Assembly (NCBI RefSeq): GCF_014534645.1
Contig: NZ_JACVQF010000231.1
Location: 1-64,000 of the forward strand
Length of the DNA stretch: 64,000 nt
Source: Streptomyces griseicoloratus
GTDB taxonomy: Bacteria > Actinomycetota > Actinomycetes > Streptomycetales > Streptomycetaceae
Direction: 5' to 3'
The notes beneath the pieces are model-generated. The model made no database searches. It was not told the origin of the DNA and worked only from the letters and a program-made list of their open reading frames with translations. Shown in pieces: positions 10,330-18,825 of this stretch. The position numbers were made by a program, and so were the translations under genes. Each line of letters begins with the position of its first letter. The first letter of the stretch is position 1.

Positions 10330-12534
10330 CTACCGCGTCGTGAAGCCGATGACGCGGTCCTCCCCGGCGACGAGGTCGAGCCACTCGGCGCCGGAGGGGG
10401 TCCGGAGTTCCACGCGGTGGCTGCGGCTCGGGCGCACGACGGCCTTCGCGTCGGCGCCCGCCGTCCACGTGAGGTCGATCTCCGCCCCGAACCGGGTGCG
10501 GACGCCCCGGAGTTCGCCACGGGGGCAGGTGTCCGGGAGCGCGGGCAGCAGCACCAGCCGGCCGGGGGTGGACTGCACGAGCATCTCGATGAGCACCGCC
10601 GGGAGGGCGTGCGCGGCGTCGGCGTTGTAGACGTCGCGGCGGGGGTAGTGCGCGCTCATCAGGGAGGCGTGGAAGTAGTCGCCGTCGAGGACCCGGGCCA
10701 GGGCGTGGGCGACCCGGGTGCCGTCCCGGAGCCGGGCCGCGACCAGGGCGTGGTGGAGGTGGCCGTGCGCGGAGTCGTTCTCGGCGCCGCGCAGTTGAAG
10801 GGCACGGTGGGCGGCCGCGGCGAGGGCGGGGGTGTCGTAGGGGTTGATCTCGTCGAGCGGCCAGACGCCGTAGAGGTGGCTGAGGTGGCGGTGGTCGTAG
10901 GTGTCGTCGAGGCCCGGCCACGCCCATTCGGCGAGGGCGCCGTCGGCGTTGATCCGGTGGGGCGGGAGGCGGTCGGCGAGGGCGCGCCAGCGGTCGGCGT
11001 GGCCGGGGTGGTGGTCGGCGGCGGTCAGCAGGGCGTGGCGGGCGGCGGAGAGGTCCATGGCCGCGTCGACCGTCCCCCAGCTCGCGTTGGCGGGCCGGTT
11101 CTCGGGCGAGTAGGAGGGGACTATGGCCAGCCGGCCGTGCTCGTCGGTGCGGGTGAGGAAGTCCTCGTAGAACAGGGCGGCTTCGGCGAGGGCGGCGGCC
11201 GTGCGGGGGTCGCTCTCGCCGCGTGTCTCGTCGTGGTCGACGAGCGGCTTGAGCAGCCAGTCGGCGCCCGCGGTCCACAGGTGGAGGGGGTACTCGCGGC
11301 TGAAGTGGTACGTGTGCCCGCACTCGCCGTCGGTGTGCGAGGGCGCCACGATCCCGCGGGTGCCGAAGATCGCGCGGGCGTTGTCCCGCCAGTCCGGGAG
11401 CTGGCGGTGGACCAGGGCCGCGTGGGCCTCGGTGACCTCGGGTAGGGCGGCCGCCGCGGCCGAGGCGGTCTGGAGGTTGAGGTTGGCGTTGGTGGTGAAC
11501 GCCCCGGACCAGGCGGTGTTCCAGTCGCCGGTCCACAGGCCGGTCAGCCGGGGCGGGAACAGGCCGCTGGCCGACAGCAGGTGGTAGCGGCCGGCGGCGA
11601 ACAGCCGCTCCAGGAGGGCGGCGCTGCGGGGTCGTGCGAGCAGGGCCGAGCCCGGCAGCGCGCGTTCGGCGGGGTCGGCGGCGAGGTCGAGGGTGACGCG
11701 CCGGTAGGCGGTGCGGTGGAGGGCGAGGTGGCGGTCGATGAGGCCGTCGTACGACGTCCCGGCGGGCAGGCCGCGCAGTGCCCTGCCCTCGGCGGTCACG
11801 TCCAGTTCGCCGGTGTGACGGCGCACCCGGGTCAGGAGCAGCACTTCCGTGGCGCCCTCGACGTGTACGCCCGGCGGTACGAGTCTCGTGGTGCCGCCGG
11901 TGACGGCGACCAGGGTGACGCCCGTGTACCCGAGGTCGGTGCCCGGGTAGCGGACGCGCAGGCCGAGCAGGGCGCCCTCGGGGGTGAGGACGGTTCCGTG
12001 GCCGACGCCCAGCGCGGCCGGGGCGCCGGGGAGGCGGTGGTCCAGGGCGAGGTCGAGGGTGAGGCCGGGCGCGGTGACGCGCTGGACGATCACGTCGTCG
12101 GCGCGGGAGACGAAGACACGGCTGGTCCAGGTGCCGTGGACGGCCGTGGCCTCGCCGGTGGCGAAGTCGACGCAGCGGCGGTAGGGGTGGGGCGCCGCGT
12201 CGCCGGACGGCCGGGTCAGGCGCAGCTGGAAGGCGGGGTGGAAGGGCCGCACCCACTGCAGCGGGCGGCCGTCGGTGAAGCCCTCGGCGGCGGTGGTGTC
12301 GCCGGCGAGCAGGCGGTCCTGGAGCGCGCGGAGGCCGGCGGCGAGCCGGGGTGGTCTGCGGTGCTCGTCGTCGCCGTTCGGGCGGACGAGGGCGTGGTGG
12401 GTGACGACGACCCGGTCGGTCTCCGGGTCGCCGAACACGAGGGCGCCGTGGTGGCCGTTGCCGGTCAGGAAGGCGTCCTCCCAGCGGGCGGCCGGCTCCG
12501 GCTCCCAGGTTCCGTGCACGGGTGCGCCGGTCAT
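10330..12534 (-). CDS. GH95-type glycosidase, probable alpha-L-fucosidase
   Basis: Cytoplasmic inverting glycosidase of 734 residues, no signal peptide. The N-terminal beta domain begins WEDAFLTGNGHHGALVFG; the (alpha/alpha)6 barrel carries FTTNANLNLQ with the paired Asn (351, 353) used by GH95, an SPEN motif at 477-480, and the late segment YNADAAHALPAVLIEMLVQS. Its ATG at 12534 overlaps the GH42 stop (ATGA). GH95 removes alpha-1,2-L-fucose, a terminal xyloglucan sugar, or alpha-L-galactose in some members. The sequence is somewhat divergent from the standard LQMNYW motif, so substrate is uncertain. Confidence 0.85.
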   Translation of the reverse strand: MTGAPVHGTWEPEPAARWEDAFLTGNGHHGALVFGDPETDRVVVTHHALVRPNGDDEHRRPPRLAAGLRALQDRLLAGDTTAAEGFTDGRPLQWVRPFHPAFQLRLTRPSGDAAPHPYRRCVDFATGEATAVHGTWTSRVFVSRADDVIVQRVTAPGLTLDLALDHRLPGAPAALGVGHGTVLTPEGALLGLRVRYPGTDLGYTGVTLVAVTGGTTRLVPPGVHVEGATEVLLLTRVRRHTGELDVTAEGRALRGLPAGTSYDGLIDRHLALHRTAYRRVTLDLAADPAERALPGSALLARPRSAALLERLFAAGRYHLLSASGLFPPRLTGLWTGDWNTAWSGAFTTNANLNLQTASAAAAALPEVTEAHAALVHRQLPDWRDNARAIFGTRGIVAPSHTDGECGHTYHFSREYPLHLWTAGADWLLKPLVDHDETRGESDPRTAAALAEAALFYEDFLTRTDEHGRLAIVPSYSPENRPANASWGTVDAAMDLSAARHALLTAADHHPGHADRWRALADRLPPHRINADGALAEWAWPGLDDTYDHRHLSHLYGVWPLDEINPYDTPALAAAAHRALQLRGAENDSAHGHLHHALVAARLRDGTRVAHALARVLDGDYFHASLMSAHYPRRDVYNADAAHALPAVLIEMLVQSTPGRLVLLPALPDTCPRGELRGVRTRFGAEIDLTWTAGADAKAVVRPSRSHRVELRTPSGAEWLDLVAGEDRVIGFTTR

Positions 12535-14498
12535 GGGGCGAGCACCGCCACGCCGTGGCGGCCGAGGGTGACGCGGTCGGTGACGGTCGCTTCGGTGAGC
12601 AGGTCGCGGTGGGTGCCGGGGACGCCGACGGTGACCGGGTCGCGCCCGTGGTTGAGCAGGAACAGCAGGTCACCGCGGCGTACGGCCTCGACCCCGGCGG
12701 GAAGCCCGGCCAGCGCCGGGCGGACGCCCGCGTCGGCGCAGATCCGGGCGAGGAGGTCGCGCAGCGCGTCCGGCTCGGGGAGCGTCGAGACGTACCAGGC
12801 GCGCCCCTTGCGCAGGACGGCGGGCAGTCCGTCCAGTTCGCCGCCCTTGTACGGGACCGTCTCGTCGGCGGTGCCGTCGGGCTCGATCTCCTCCGACCAC
12901 AGGGTGCCCCGGAAGCCGTCGCACACTGCCGTCTCGTCCGTCTCCAGCGGCCACCACTCGTGCAGTGTGCGGATGCCGAACAGCTGCCGCAGCCGGGCGT
13001 CGATGCCGCCGGGCCTGATCCGGTCGTCCTCGTCGGCGACGCCGGTCAGGAAGCCGCAGACGAGGGTGCCGCCGCGGCGGACGTGGGCGAGGAGGTTGTC
13101 GATCGCCGCGTCCGTGAGCGCGTAGAGCTGGGGCACGACGACCACCCGGTACGGGGTCAGGTCGTGCTCGGGGTGGGCGAAGTCGGTGGTGAGGTGGGCT
13201 TCCCACAGTGCCCGGTGCCAGGCGTGCAGGACGTCGGGGTAGTCGAAGCGGGTGGAGGGGCGGCCGTCCTGGTCGCCGGCCCACCAGGAGTGCCAGTCGT
13301 GCAGGACGGCGATGCCGGCGCCGACGTGGGTGCCCGCCGTGTGCGGGCCGATCTTCGCGAGGTCGGCGCCGAGCTGCCTGACCTCCTGGTGGGTCCGGCC
13401 CTGCTCACCGGCGTGGCCGACCATGGCCGAGTGGAACTTCTCCGCGCCCTGCCGGGACTGGCGCCACTGGAAGTAGCAGACGGCGTCCGCTCCGCGGGCC
13501 ACGGCCTGGAGGGACCACAGGCGGTTGAGTCCGCGTGGCTTGGGGTGGTTCGCGCCGCGCCAGTTGACGGCGCCGGCCGCCTGTTCCATGAGCATCCACG
13601 GGCCGCGGGCCTGCGAGCGGGTCATGTCCTGGACGAGGGCGCCGTGCTGGGCGCCGAGCGGGTCGCGCGGGTCGGGGTAGAGGTCGACGGAGACGACGTC
13701 CTCCTCCTCGGCCCAGCGCCAGGCGTCCTGGCCGGACCACAGCGGCATGAAGTTGGTGGTGACCGGCAGGTCGGGGGTGTGGCGGCGGACGATGTCGCGC
13801 TCGGCGGTGTAGCACTCCAGGAGCATGTCGGAGGTGAAGCGCCGGAAGTCCAGGACCTGGGTGGGGTTCTTCAGGTAATGGGCGTGGCGGGGCGGCATGA
13901 CCTCGTCCCAGTCGCCGTAGCCCTGGCTCCAGAAGGCGGTGCCCCAGGCGGTGTTGAGGGCGTCGAGGGTGCCGTACCGGTTCCCCAGCCAGCGTCGGAA
14001 CCGGGCGGCGGCCTCGTCGCCGTAGTCGTAGGTGCAGTACTCGTTGTTGATGTGCCACATGGTGAGGGCGGGGTGGCCGGCGTAGCGGGCGGCCAGGTCC
14101 TCGGTGATGGCGGCGGCGTGGCGGCGGTAGGTGGCGCTGGAGTGCGAGAAGTGCTGCCGGCCGCCCCACCACTCGGTGCGGCCGTCCTGGTCGACGGGCA
14201 GCGTGTCGGGGTGCAGGTGCCCCAGCCACGGCGGCGGGGAGGCGGTGGGGGTGGCGAGGACGACGCCGATGCCGTGCTCGTGCACCAGGTCCATCAGCCG
14301 GTCCAGCCAGGCGAAGTCCCGCTGCCCCGGCCGGGGTTCGAGCTTCGCCCACGAGAACACGCCGACGGTGACGGAGTTGACGCCGGCGGCCCTCATCAGC
14401 CGGACGTCCTCGTGCCAGGTCTCCTCGGGCCACTGCTCGGGGTTGTAGTCGCCGCCGTAGAGGATGCGGCCGCGGGTGGCGTCGCCGAGCCGGGGCAT
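12531..14498 (-). CDS. GH42 beta-galactosidase
   Basis: Cytoplasmic retaining beta-galactosidase of 655 residues. The barrel opens with ILYGGDYNPEQWPEETW, has acid/base E153 in WHINNEYC and nucleophile E305 in LMEQAAG, followed by the trimerisation/Rossmann-like domain and a small C-terminal beta domain. The ATG at 14498 shares one base with the GH74 stop (TGATG), and the stop overlaps the GH95 start by four bases, so GH74-GH42-GH95 are translated as a coupled set. In this setting it would remove side-chain galactose from imported oligosaccharides. Confidence 0.95.
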   Translation of the reverse strand: MPRLGDATRGRILYGGDYNPEQWPEETWHEDVRLMRAAGVNSVTVGVFSWAKLEPRPGQRDFAWLDRLMDLVHEHGIGVVLATPTASPPPWLGHLHPDTLPVDQDGRTEWWGGRQHFSHSSATYRRHAAAITEDLAARYAGHPALTMWHINNEYCTYDYGDEAAARFRRWLGNRYGTLDALNTAWGTAFWSQGYGDWDEVMPPRHAHYLKNPTQVLDFRRFTSDMLLECYTAERDIVRRHTPDLPVTTNFMPLWSGQDAWRWAEEEDVVSVDLYPDPRDPLGAQHGALVQDMTRSQARGPWMLMEQAAGAVNWRGANHPKPRGLNRLWSLQAVARGADAVCYFQWRQSRQGAEKFHSAMVGHAGEQGRTHQEVRQLGADLAKIGPHTAGTHVGAGIAVLHDWHSWWAGDQDGRPSTRFDYPDVLHAWHRALWEAHLTTDFAHPEHDLTPYRVVVVPQLYALTDAAIDNLLAHVRRGGTLVCGFLTGVADEDDRIRPGGIDARLRQLFGIRTLHEWWPLETDETAVCDGFRGTLWSEEIEPDGTADETVPYKGGELDGLPAVLRKGRAWYVSTLPEPDALRDLLARICADAGVRPALAGLPAGVEAVRRGDLLFLLNHGRDPVTVGVPGTHRDLLTEATVTDRVTLGRHGVAVLAP

Positions 14499-16696
14499 CA
14501 GACGGGCTCCCCGTACTGGATGCCGCGCCCGTTGGTGGCTATGTAGACACGGCCGTGGACGCGCGGGTCGCCGGTGATGGTCTCGCCGATCCAGCCCCAC
14601 TGGTGCCGGTCGTCGTTGATCCGCACCCAGCTCTCCGCCTCGTCGTCGGAGCGGTGGACGGCCGTGATGTCTTCCGTCGAGCCGACCATGTAGATCGCCG
14701 GGTAGCCGGCGCCGTCGGCGGCCTTGCCGAAGCCGAGGGTGTACGAGGCCCGGCAGCTGGTGATCTTCGTGAAGGTGGCCCCGCCGTCGGTGGACCGGTA
14801 GAGCCCGTTCCACTTCACGCTCAGCCACAGGTCACCCGAGCGTCCGGGGGCCGCGACCAGCTCGAACTGGCCGTCACCGGAGGGCAGTCCGGTCGCACGG
14901 ACGGTGAAGGAACGGCCGCTGTCGGTGCTGGCGTACACACTTCCCGTATCGGTGTCGTATGCGTAGAGGCGCGTCGGGTCGGCCGGGTCGGCGACCGGCG
15001 TGGCGCCCTTCGGGAAGGAGGCGATCTCGGACCAGCTGGCGCCGTTGTCCGCGGAGCGGTAGGCGGGGTATTTCGTGCCGTCCCAGTGCACGAAGACCCA
15101 CAGCAGCACACTGCCGTCGGCGTTGGTCGCGATCGGCCCCGGTGCGCTCTTGGCGATGTCGGGCTGGGCCTCGAAGGGCGCCCAGGTCCGCCCGCCGTCG
15201 TTGGAGTAGGCGCCGTTGCCGTGGTCGCCCCAGCCCGCGCGGACGACGTACGACGGCTTGGCCACGGCCTGCGCGAGTCCCGTCGCCGTCCCGAACAGGG
15301 GGTTCGTCGCCATGCCGCGCGACGGAGACGCCGTGAGCCGCTCGTGGTACATCACGCCGATGTCCCCGAGTCCGCTGATCAGGTGCGCCTCTCCGACCGG
15401 GGGCGAGATCAGCTGGCGCACGGACGTCTCCTCCAGGCCACGGATCTGCGGGGCCCAGTTCTTCAGGTCCCGGGTGCCGTAGAGGGTGGCGCCGGTGCCG
15501 TAGACGACGTGGCGGGAGTCGAACGGGTCGAGGGCGAGGGCCTGGATCCACCAGCCGAACTTCGGCTCGTCCTCGCCCCACTTGAGGTAGGGGGTCTCGG
15601 AGACGTCGAAGACGGCGGACTCCCTCAGGGACGTCCATCTGCGTCCGCCGTCGGTGGTCCGGTACAGGGTGTCGACGGCCGCCCAGCGGTTGTTGGTGGA
15701 GACGACGACGGTGCCGGGCCGGCGGGCGTCGGCCGCGACACCGCCGTAGCCGAAGGTGTCGTCTCCGCCGGGCCGCGCGGGGGTGACGTCCGTCCAGGTG
15801 CCGGTCGTGGTGGCCAGCTTGTGCACGCTGCCCGCCGACTGCCCGTTGGGTCCCGGTGCGTCGGCGTAGGTCACGTACAGCTCGCGGGTGCCGCGGTCGT
15901 ACGCGGCGCGGACCGGCACCTTGGCGGAGGCGCCGGAGGGCTGCCCCGGCACGGCCTGCCAGGTGGTGCCGTCGGTCGTGCGGTAGAGGTTCGGGGCGGT
16001 GCCGCCGCCGGCGTCGCCCCACCCGGCGTACAGGGCACGCCCTGCCGCGACGAGCAGCGTGACGCCCTGGCCGGAGGCCGAGGGGGAGGGCGGGAAGCCG
16101 TCGGCCACCGCCCATGTGGCCCCCCTGTCCGTCGACTTGAGCAGACCGTCGTGCCGCGTGCCCAGCCACAGGGTGTCGCCGTCCCGCGGGTCGACGAGCA
16201 GCCGTTCTCCCGTGCCGCGCCCGTCCTCGTTGGCGCCGAGCTTCACGGTGAGGTCGGTGCGGCGGAAGGTCGCTCCGCGGTCCTCGGAGTACAGGACCGC
16301 GCCGTTGCCCGCCCAGGACTGGGCGTAGGTGCCGCAGGCCAGGTACAGCCGGTCCGGGTGGGCGGGGTCGACGGCCACGGCCTCGACGCCGAGGAGGTTC
16401 CAGTCGTCCCAGCCGAGGTGGTCCAGGAGCGGGGTCCAGCGGGCGGCGCGGTCGTCCCAGCGGTAGGCACCGCCGATGTCGGTGCGGGCGTAGGCGAGGC
16501 CGCGCACGGACGGGTGGAACAGGACGCCGGTGACGAAGCCGGTGCCGCCGATGACGACGTTGCGCCAGCGGTAGGGGGTTTCCCGGGCGTTCTCGCCGGC
16601 TCGCGCCCGCGCGGGGGCGAGCGGGGCGGCGGCCAGCGCGGCGCCGGCGGCCGCCCCGGCGAGAACGGCACGTCTGCTCAAGGGGGACGCGTTCAT
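14498..16696 (-). CDS. GH74 xyloglucanase, Tat-exported
   Basis: Inverting endo-xyloglucanase of 732 residues. The start (ATG 16696, AGAGG upstream) leads into a twin-arginine signal (SRRAVLAGAAAG) and an AxA-type cleavage near residue 33. The body is the tandem seven-bladed propeller with eight Asp-box-like motifs (for example STDRGATW, TTDGGRRW, SNDGGRTW, STDGGATF). The two catalytic Asp are at D73 (ARTDIGGAYRW) and D390 (QALALDPFD). No binding module is attached. GH74 is close to xyloglucan-specific as a family and anchors the functional reading of the locus. Confidence 0.95.
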   Translation of the reverse strand: MNASPLSRRAVLAGAAAGAALAAAPLAPARARAGENARETPYRWRNVVIGGTGFVTGVLFHPSVRGLAYARTDIGGAYRWDDRAARWTPLLDHLGWDDWNLLGVEAVAVDPAHPDRLYLACGTYAQSWAGNGAVLYSEDRGATFRRTDLTVKLGANEDGRGTGERLLVDPRDGDTLWLGTRHDGLLKSTDRGATWAVADGFPPSPSASGQGVTLLVAAGRALYAGWGDAGGGTAPNLYRTTDGTTWQAVPGQPSGASAKVPVRAAYDRGTRELYVTYADAPGPNGQSAGSVHKLATTTGTWTDVTPARPGGDDTFGYGGVAADARRPGTVVVSTNNRWAAVDTLYRTTDGGRRWTSLRESAVFDVSETPYLKWGEDEPKFGWWIQALALDPFDSRHVVYGTGATLYGTRDLKNWAPQIRGLEETSVRQLISPPVGEAHLISGLGDIGVMYHERLTASPSRGMATNPLFGTATGLAQAVAKPSYVVRAGWGDHGNGAYSNDGGRTWAPFEAQPDIAKSAPGPIATNADGSVLLWVFVHWDGTKYPAYRSADNGASWSEIASFPKGATPVADPADPTRLYAYDTDTGSVYASTDSGRSFTVRATGLPSGDGQFELVAAPGRSGDLWLSVKWNGLYRSTDGGATFTKITSCRASYTLGFGKAADGAGYPAIYMVGSTEDITAVHRSDDEAESWVRINDDRHQWGWIGETITGDPRVHGRVYIATNGRGIQYGEPV

Positions 16697-16832
16697 GACA
16701 TACCTCTGCAAGGACGGGGGGAAGTGGAGGGACTCGGGGGCGGGGACCGTGCCGGCATGCGGCTGCACCGCGTGGGCGCGGCCGGCCGCGACGGCGCCGC
16801 GCCCGGACATCACGCGGCGCCCCGCGAGGGCG

Positions 16833-17768
16833 TCAGCCCTTCACCGCCCCCGTGAGCATGCCCTTCTTGAAGTGCCGCTGGACGAAGGGCGACAGCACGG
16901 CGACGGGCAGCAGGGCCATGACCATGACGGCCATCTGCACGGCGAGACCGGACAGTTCACCGGTCTTGATCGCCTGGCCGAGGCCGACCGGCGCCTCCTG
17001 CTTCTGCACGAGCTGGATCATGACGTTCTGCAGCGGCATCATGTCCTGGTCGTTCAGGTACAGGGAGGCGTTGAACCAGGCGCTCCAGTACCCGACGGCA
17101 TAGAACAGCGTGATCACCGCGAGGACCGCGCGCGAGAGCGGCATGACGATCTGCCACAGGATGCGGAAGTCCCCGGCGCCGTCGATGCGGGCGCTGTCGA
17201 TGAGTTCCTGGCTGATGCCCATGAAGAAGCCGCGCAGCACCAGGATGTTGAAGACGCTGATCGCGCTCGGCAGGATCAGGGCGAGATAGCTGTCCGTCAG
17301 GCCCAGCGACTGCACCAGCAGGTAGGTGGGGATGAGGCCGGCGCTGAAGAACATGGTGGCCAGCAGGATCATCAGGATCCAGCGGTGGCCGAGGGAGCCG
17401 GTCCGGGACAGCCCGTAGGCGCACAGCACCGACACCGCCATGGAGAACAGCGTGCCGACGAGGGTGATGACGACGCTGATGATCGCGGCGCGGGTGACCT
17501 GGCCGCCGCTGAGCAGCTCCTGGTAGGCGACGAAGGTGATGTCCTGGGGGACGATCACCAGTCCGCCGGCCTCGTCGATGGCCTTGCGCGAGGACAGGCT
17601 GGTGACGACGACGATCCACAGCGGGAACAGGATCCCGAGGCAGGCCAGCGTCAGGACGAGCCCCTTGCCGGCCAGTCCGGCCCGGCTGGGTCTCTCCTCC
17701 CACACCGGTCGGGGCGGGGCCGCCCAGCGGCCGGGTGCGCGCGTCGGCTTGTCGGTCACGGCGGTCAC
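16833..17768 (-). CDS. carbohydrate ABC permease, LplC/MalG-like
   Basis: Inner-membrane importer subunit of 311 residues with about six helices. The cytoplasmic EAA loop is seen in ELIDSARIDGAGDFRILWQIVMP. The GTG at 17768 overlaps the stop of the other permease (GTGA), which decides the start. It pairs with the LplB-like permease and the lipoprotein upstream. The end of the protein (HFKKGMLTGAVKG) is typical of the family. A 136-bp gap separates it from GH74. Confidence 0.93.
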   Translation of the reverse strand: MTAVTDKPTRAPGRWAAPPRPVWEERPSRAGLAGKGLVLTLACLGILFPLWIVVVTSLSSRKAIDEAGGLVIVPQDITFVAYQELLSGGQVTRAAIISVVITLVGTLFSMAVSVLCAYGLSRTGSLGHRWILMILLATMFFSAGLIPTYLLVQSLGLTDSYLALILPSAISVFNILVLRGFFMGISQELIDSARIDGAGDFRILWQIVMPLSRAVLAVITLFYAVGYWSAWFNASLYLNDQDMMPLQNVMIQLVQKQEAPVGLGQAIKTGELSGLAVQMAVMVMALLPVAVLSPFVQRHFKKGMLTGAVKG

Positions 17769-18799
17769 TTCTTGTACACCCCCTGCTCGCCCATGAGGTG
17801 GGCCACCTTGTTCGCGGCCAGGACCAGGCCGAGACTGACGACGCCCTTGACGAGGCCCGCGGCCGCCGCGTAGCCGAAGTCCTGGTTGCGCACGCCGTTC
17901 CACCACACGAAGGTGTCCAGCACCTCCGCGGCCCCCGGTCCGACGGCGTCGCGTTGGAGGAGGATCTGTTCGAAGCCGACGGTGAGGGCGTCACCGACCC
18001 GCAGCACCAGCAGCAGGGCGATCACGGGGCGCAGCGCGGGCAGGGTGACGTGCCACATGCGGCGCCAGCGGCCGGCGCCGTCCATCGCGGCGGCCTCGTA
18101 CAGGTCGGGGCTGACCGAGGCCAGCGCGGCGAGGAAGACGATGATCCCCCAGCCCGCGTCCTTCCACACGCTCTGCGCGGTGATCAGGAACTTGAAGGTC
18201 TCCGGGTCGGTCATGATGTCGAGCCCGTCGTAGCCGTGCGCGCGCAGCAGCTGGGACAGGATTCCGGCGCCGCCGAAGAGCTGCTGGAAGACGGCGATGA
18301 CCAGCACCCAGGAGAAGAAGTGCGGCAGGTAGAGGACGGCCTGGGCGACCGCCCGCACCCGGGGCCTGACCACGCTGTTGATGAGCAGCGCGAGCAGGAT
18401 CGGGATCGGGAAGTACAGCACGAGCTGGAGGAAGAACAGCACCAGCGTGTTCCGCACCGCGTTCCAGAAGGCGGAGTCCTCCAGGATCCGCTGGAAGTTC
18501 TCCAGGCCCACCCAGGGGCTGTGCAGGATGGAGACGATCCCGTTCTCGCTGATGTAGGGGTCGTACTCCTGGAAGGCGACGACGTTGCCGAGGATCGGTA
18601 CGTAGTTGAAGAGCAGGACCAGCAGGACGGCCGGCAGCGTCATCAGCAGCAGTACGCGGTCGCGCCGGAACCTCAGCCCGAGGCTCAGTTTCCCGGAGGG
18701 CGGTCTCTTCCCGGACCCGGTGGCGTCGCCGGGCGCCACCGGGGTCTTCCTCGTCTGTTCGGCCTCGGCCCTGCTCCGAGGCACCGTGCTGTGGGACAC
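17765..18799 (-). CDS. carbohydrate ABC permease, LplB-like
   Basis: Inner-membrane permease of 344 residues. A proline- and serine-rich cytoplasmic N-terminus of about 45 residues precedes six helices; the EAA loop reads DLYEAAAMDGAGRWRRMWHVTLP. The GTG at 18799 has a perfect AAGGAG seven bases upstream. Sequence resembles the LplB group that imports plant-cell-wall oligosaccharides. It lies 26 bp after the lipoprotein gene and overlaps the next permease by four bases. Confidence 0.94.
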   Translation of the reverse strand: MSHSTVPRSRAEAEQTRKTPVAPGDATGSGKRPPSGKLSLGLRFRRDRVLLLMTLPAVLLVLLFNYVPILGNVVAFQEYDPYISENGIVSILHSPWVGLENFQRILEDSAFWNAVRNTLVLFFLQLVLYFPIPILLALLINSVVRPRVRAVAQAVLYLPHFFSWVLVIAVFQQLFGGAGILSQLLRAHGYDGLDIMTDPETFKFLITAQSVWKDAGWGIIVFLAALASVSPDLYEAAAMDGAGRWRRMWHVTLPALRPVIALLLVLRVGDALTVGFEQILLQRDAVGPGAAEVLDTFVWWNGVRNQDFGYAAAAGLVKGVVSLGLVLAANKVAHLMGEQGVYKK

Positions 18800-18825
18800 G
18801 GCCGTTCTCCTTGCCTCGGTGCCGG

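Noticed and set aside
6240-10520. Very long minus-strand reading frame opposite the LacI and GH31 genes
   Set aside because: Typical GC-rich shadow: low-complexity Arg/Gly/Ala/Pro composition, no domains, and it runs antisense to two well supported genes.
9578-12673. Fusion of a GH12 domain to a long N-terminal extension
   Set aside because: The signal peptide and ribosome binding site at 10291 define the real GH12 start; the extension is the out-of-frame shadow of GH95.
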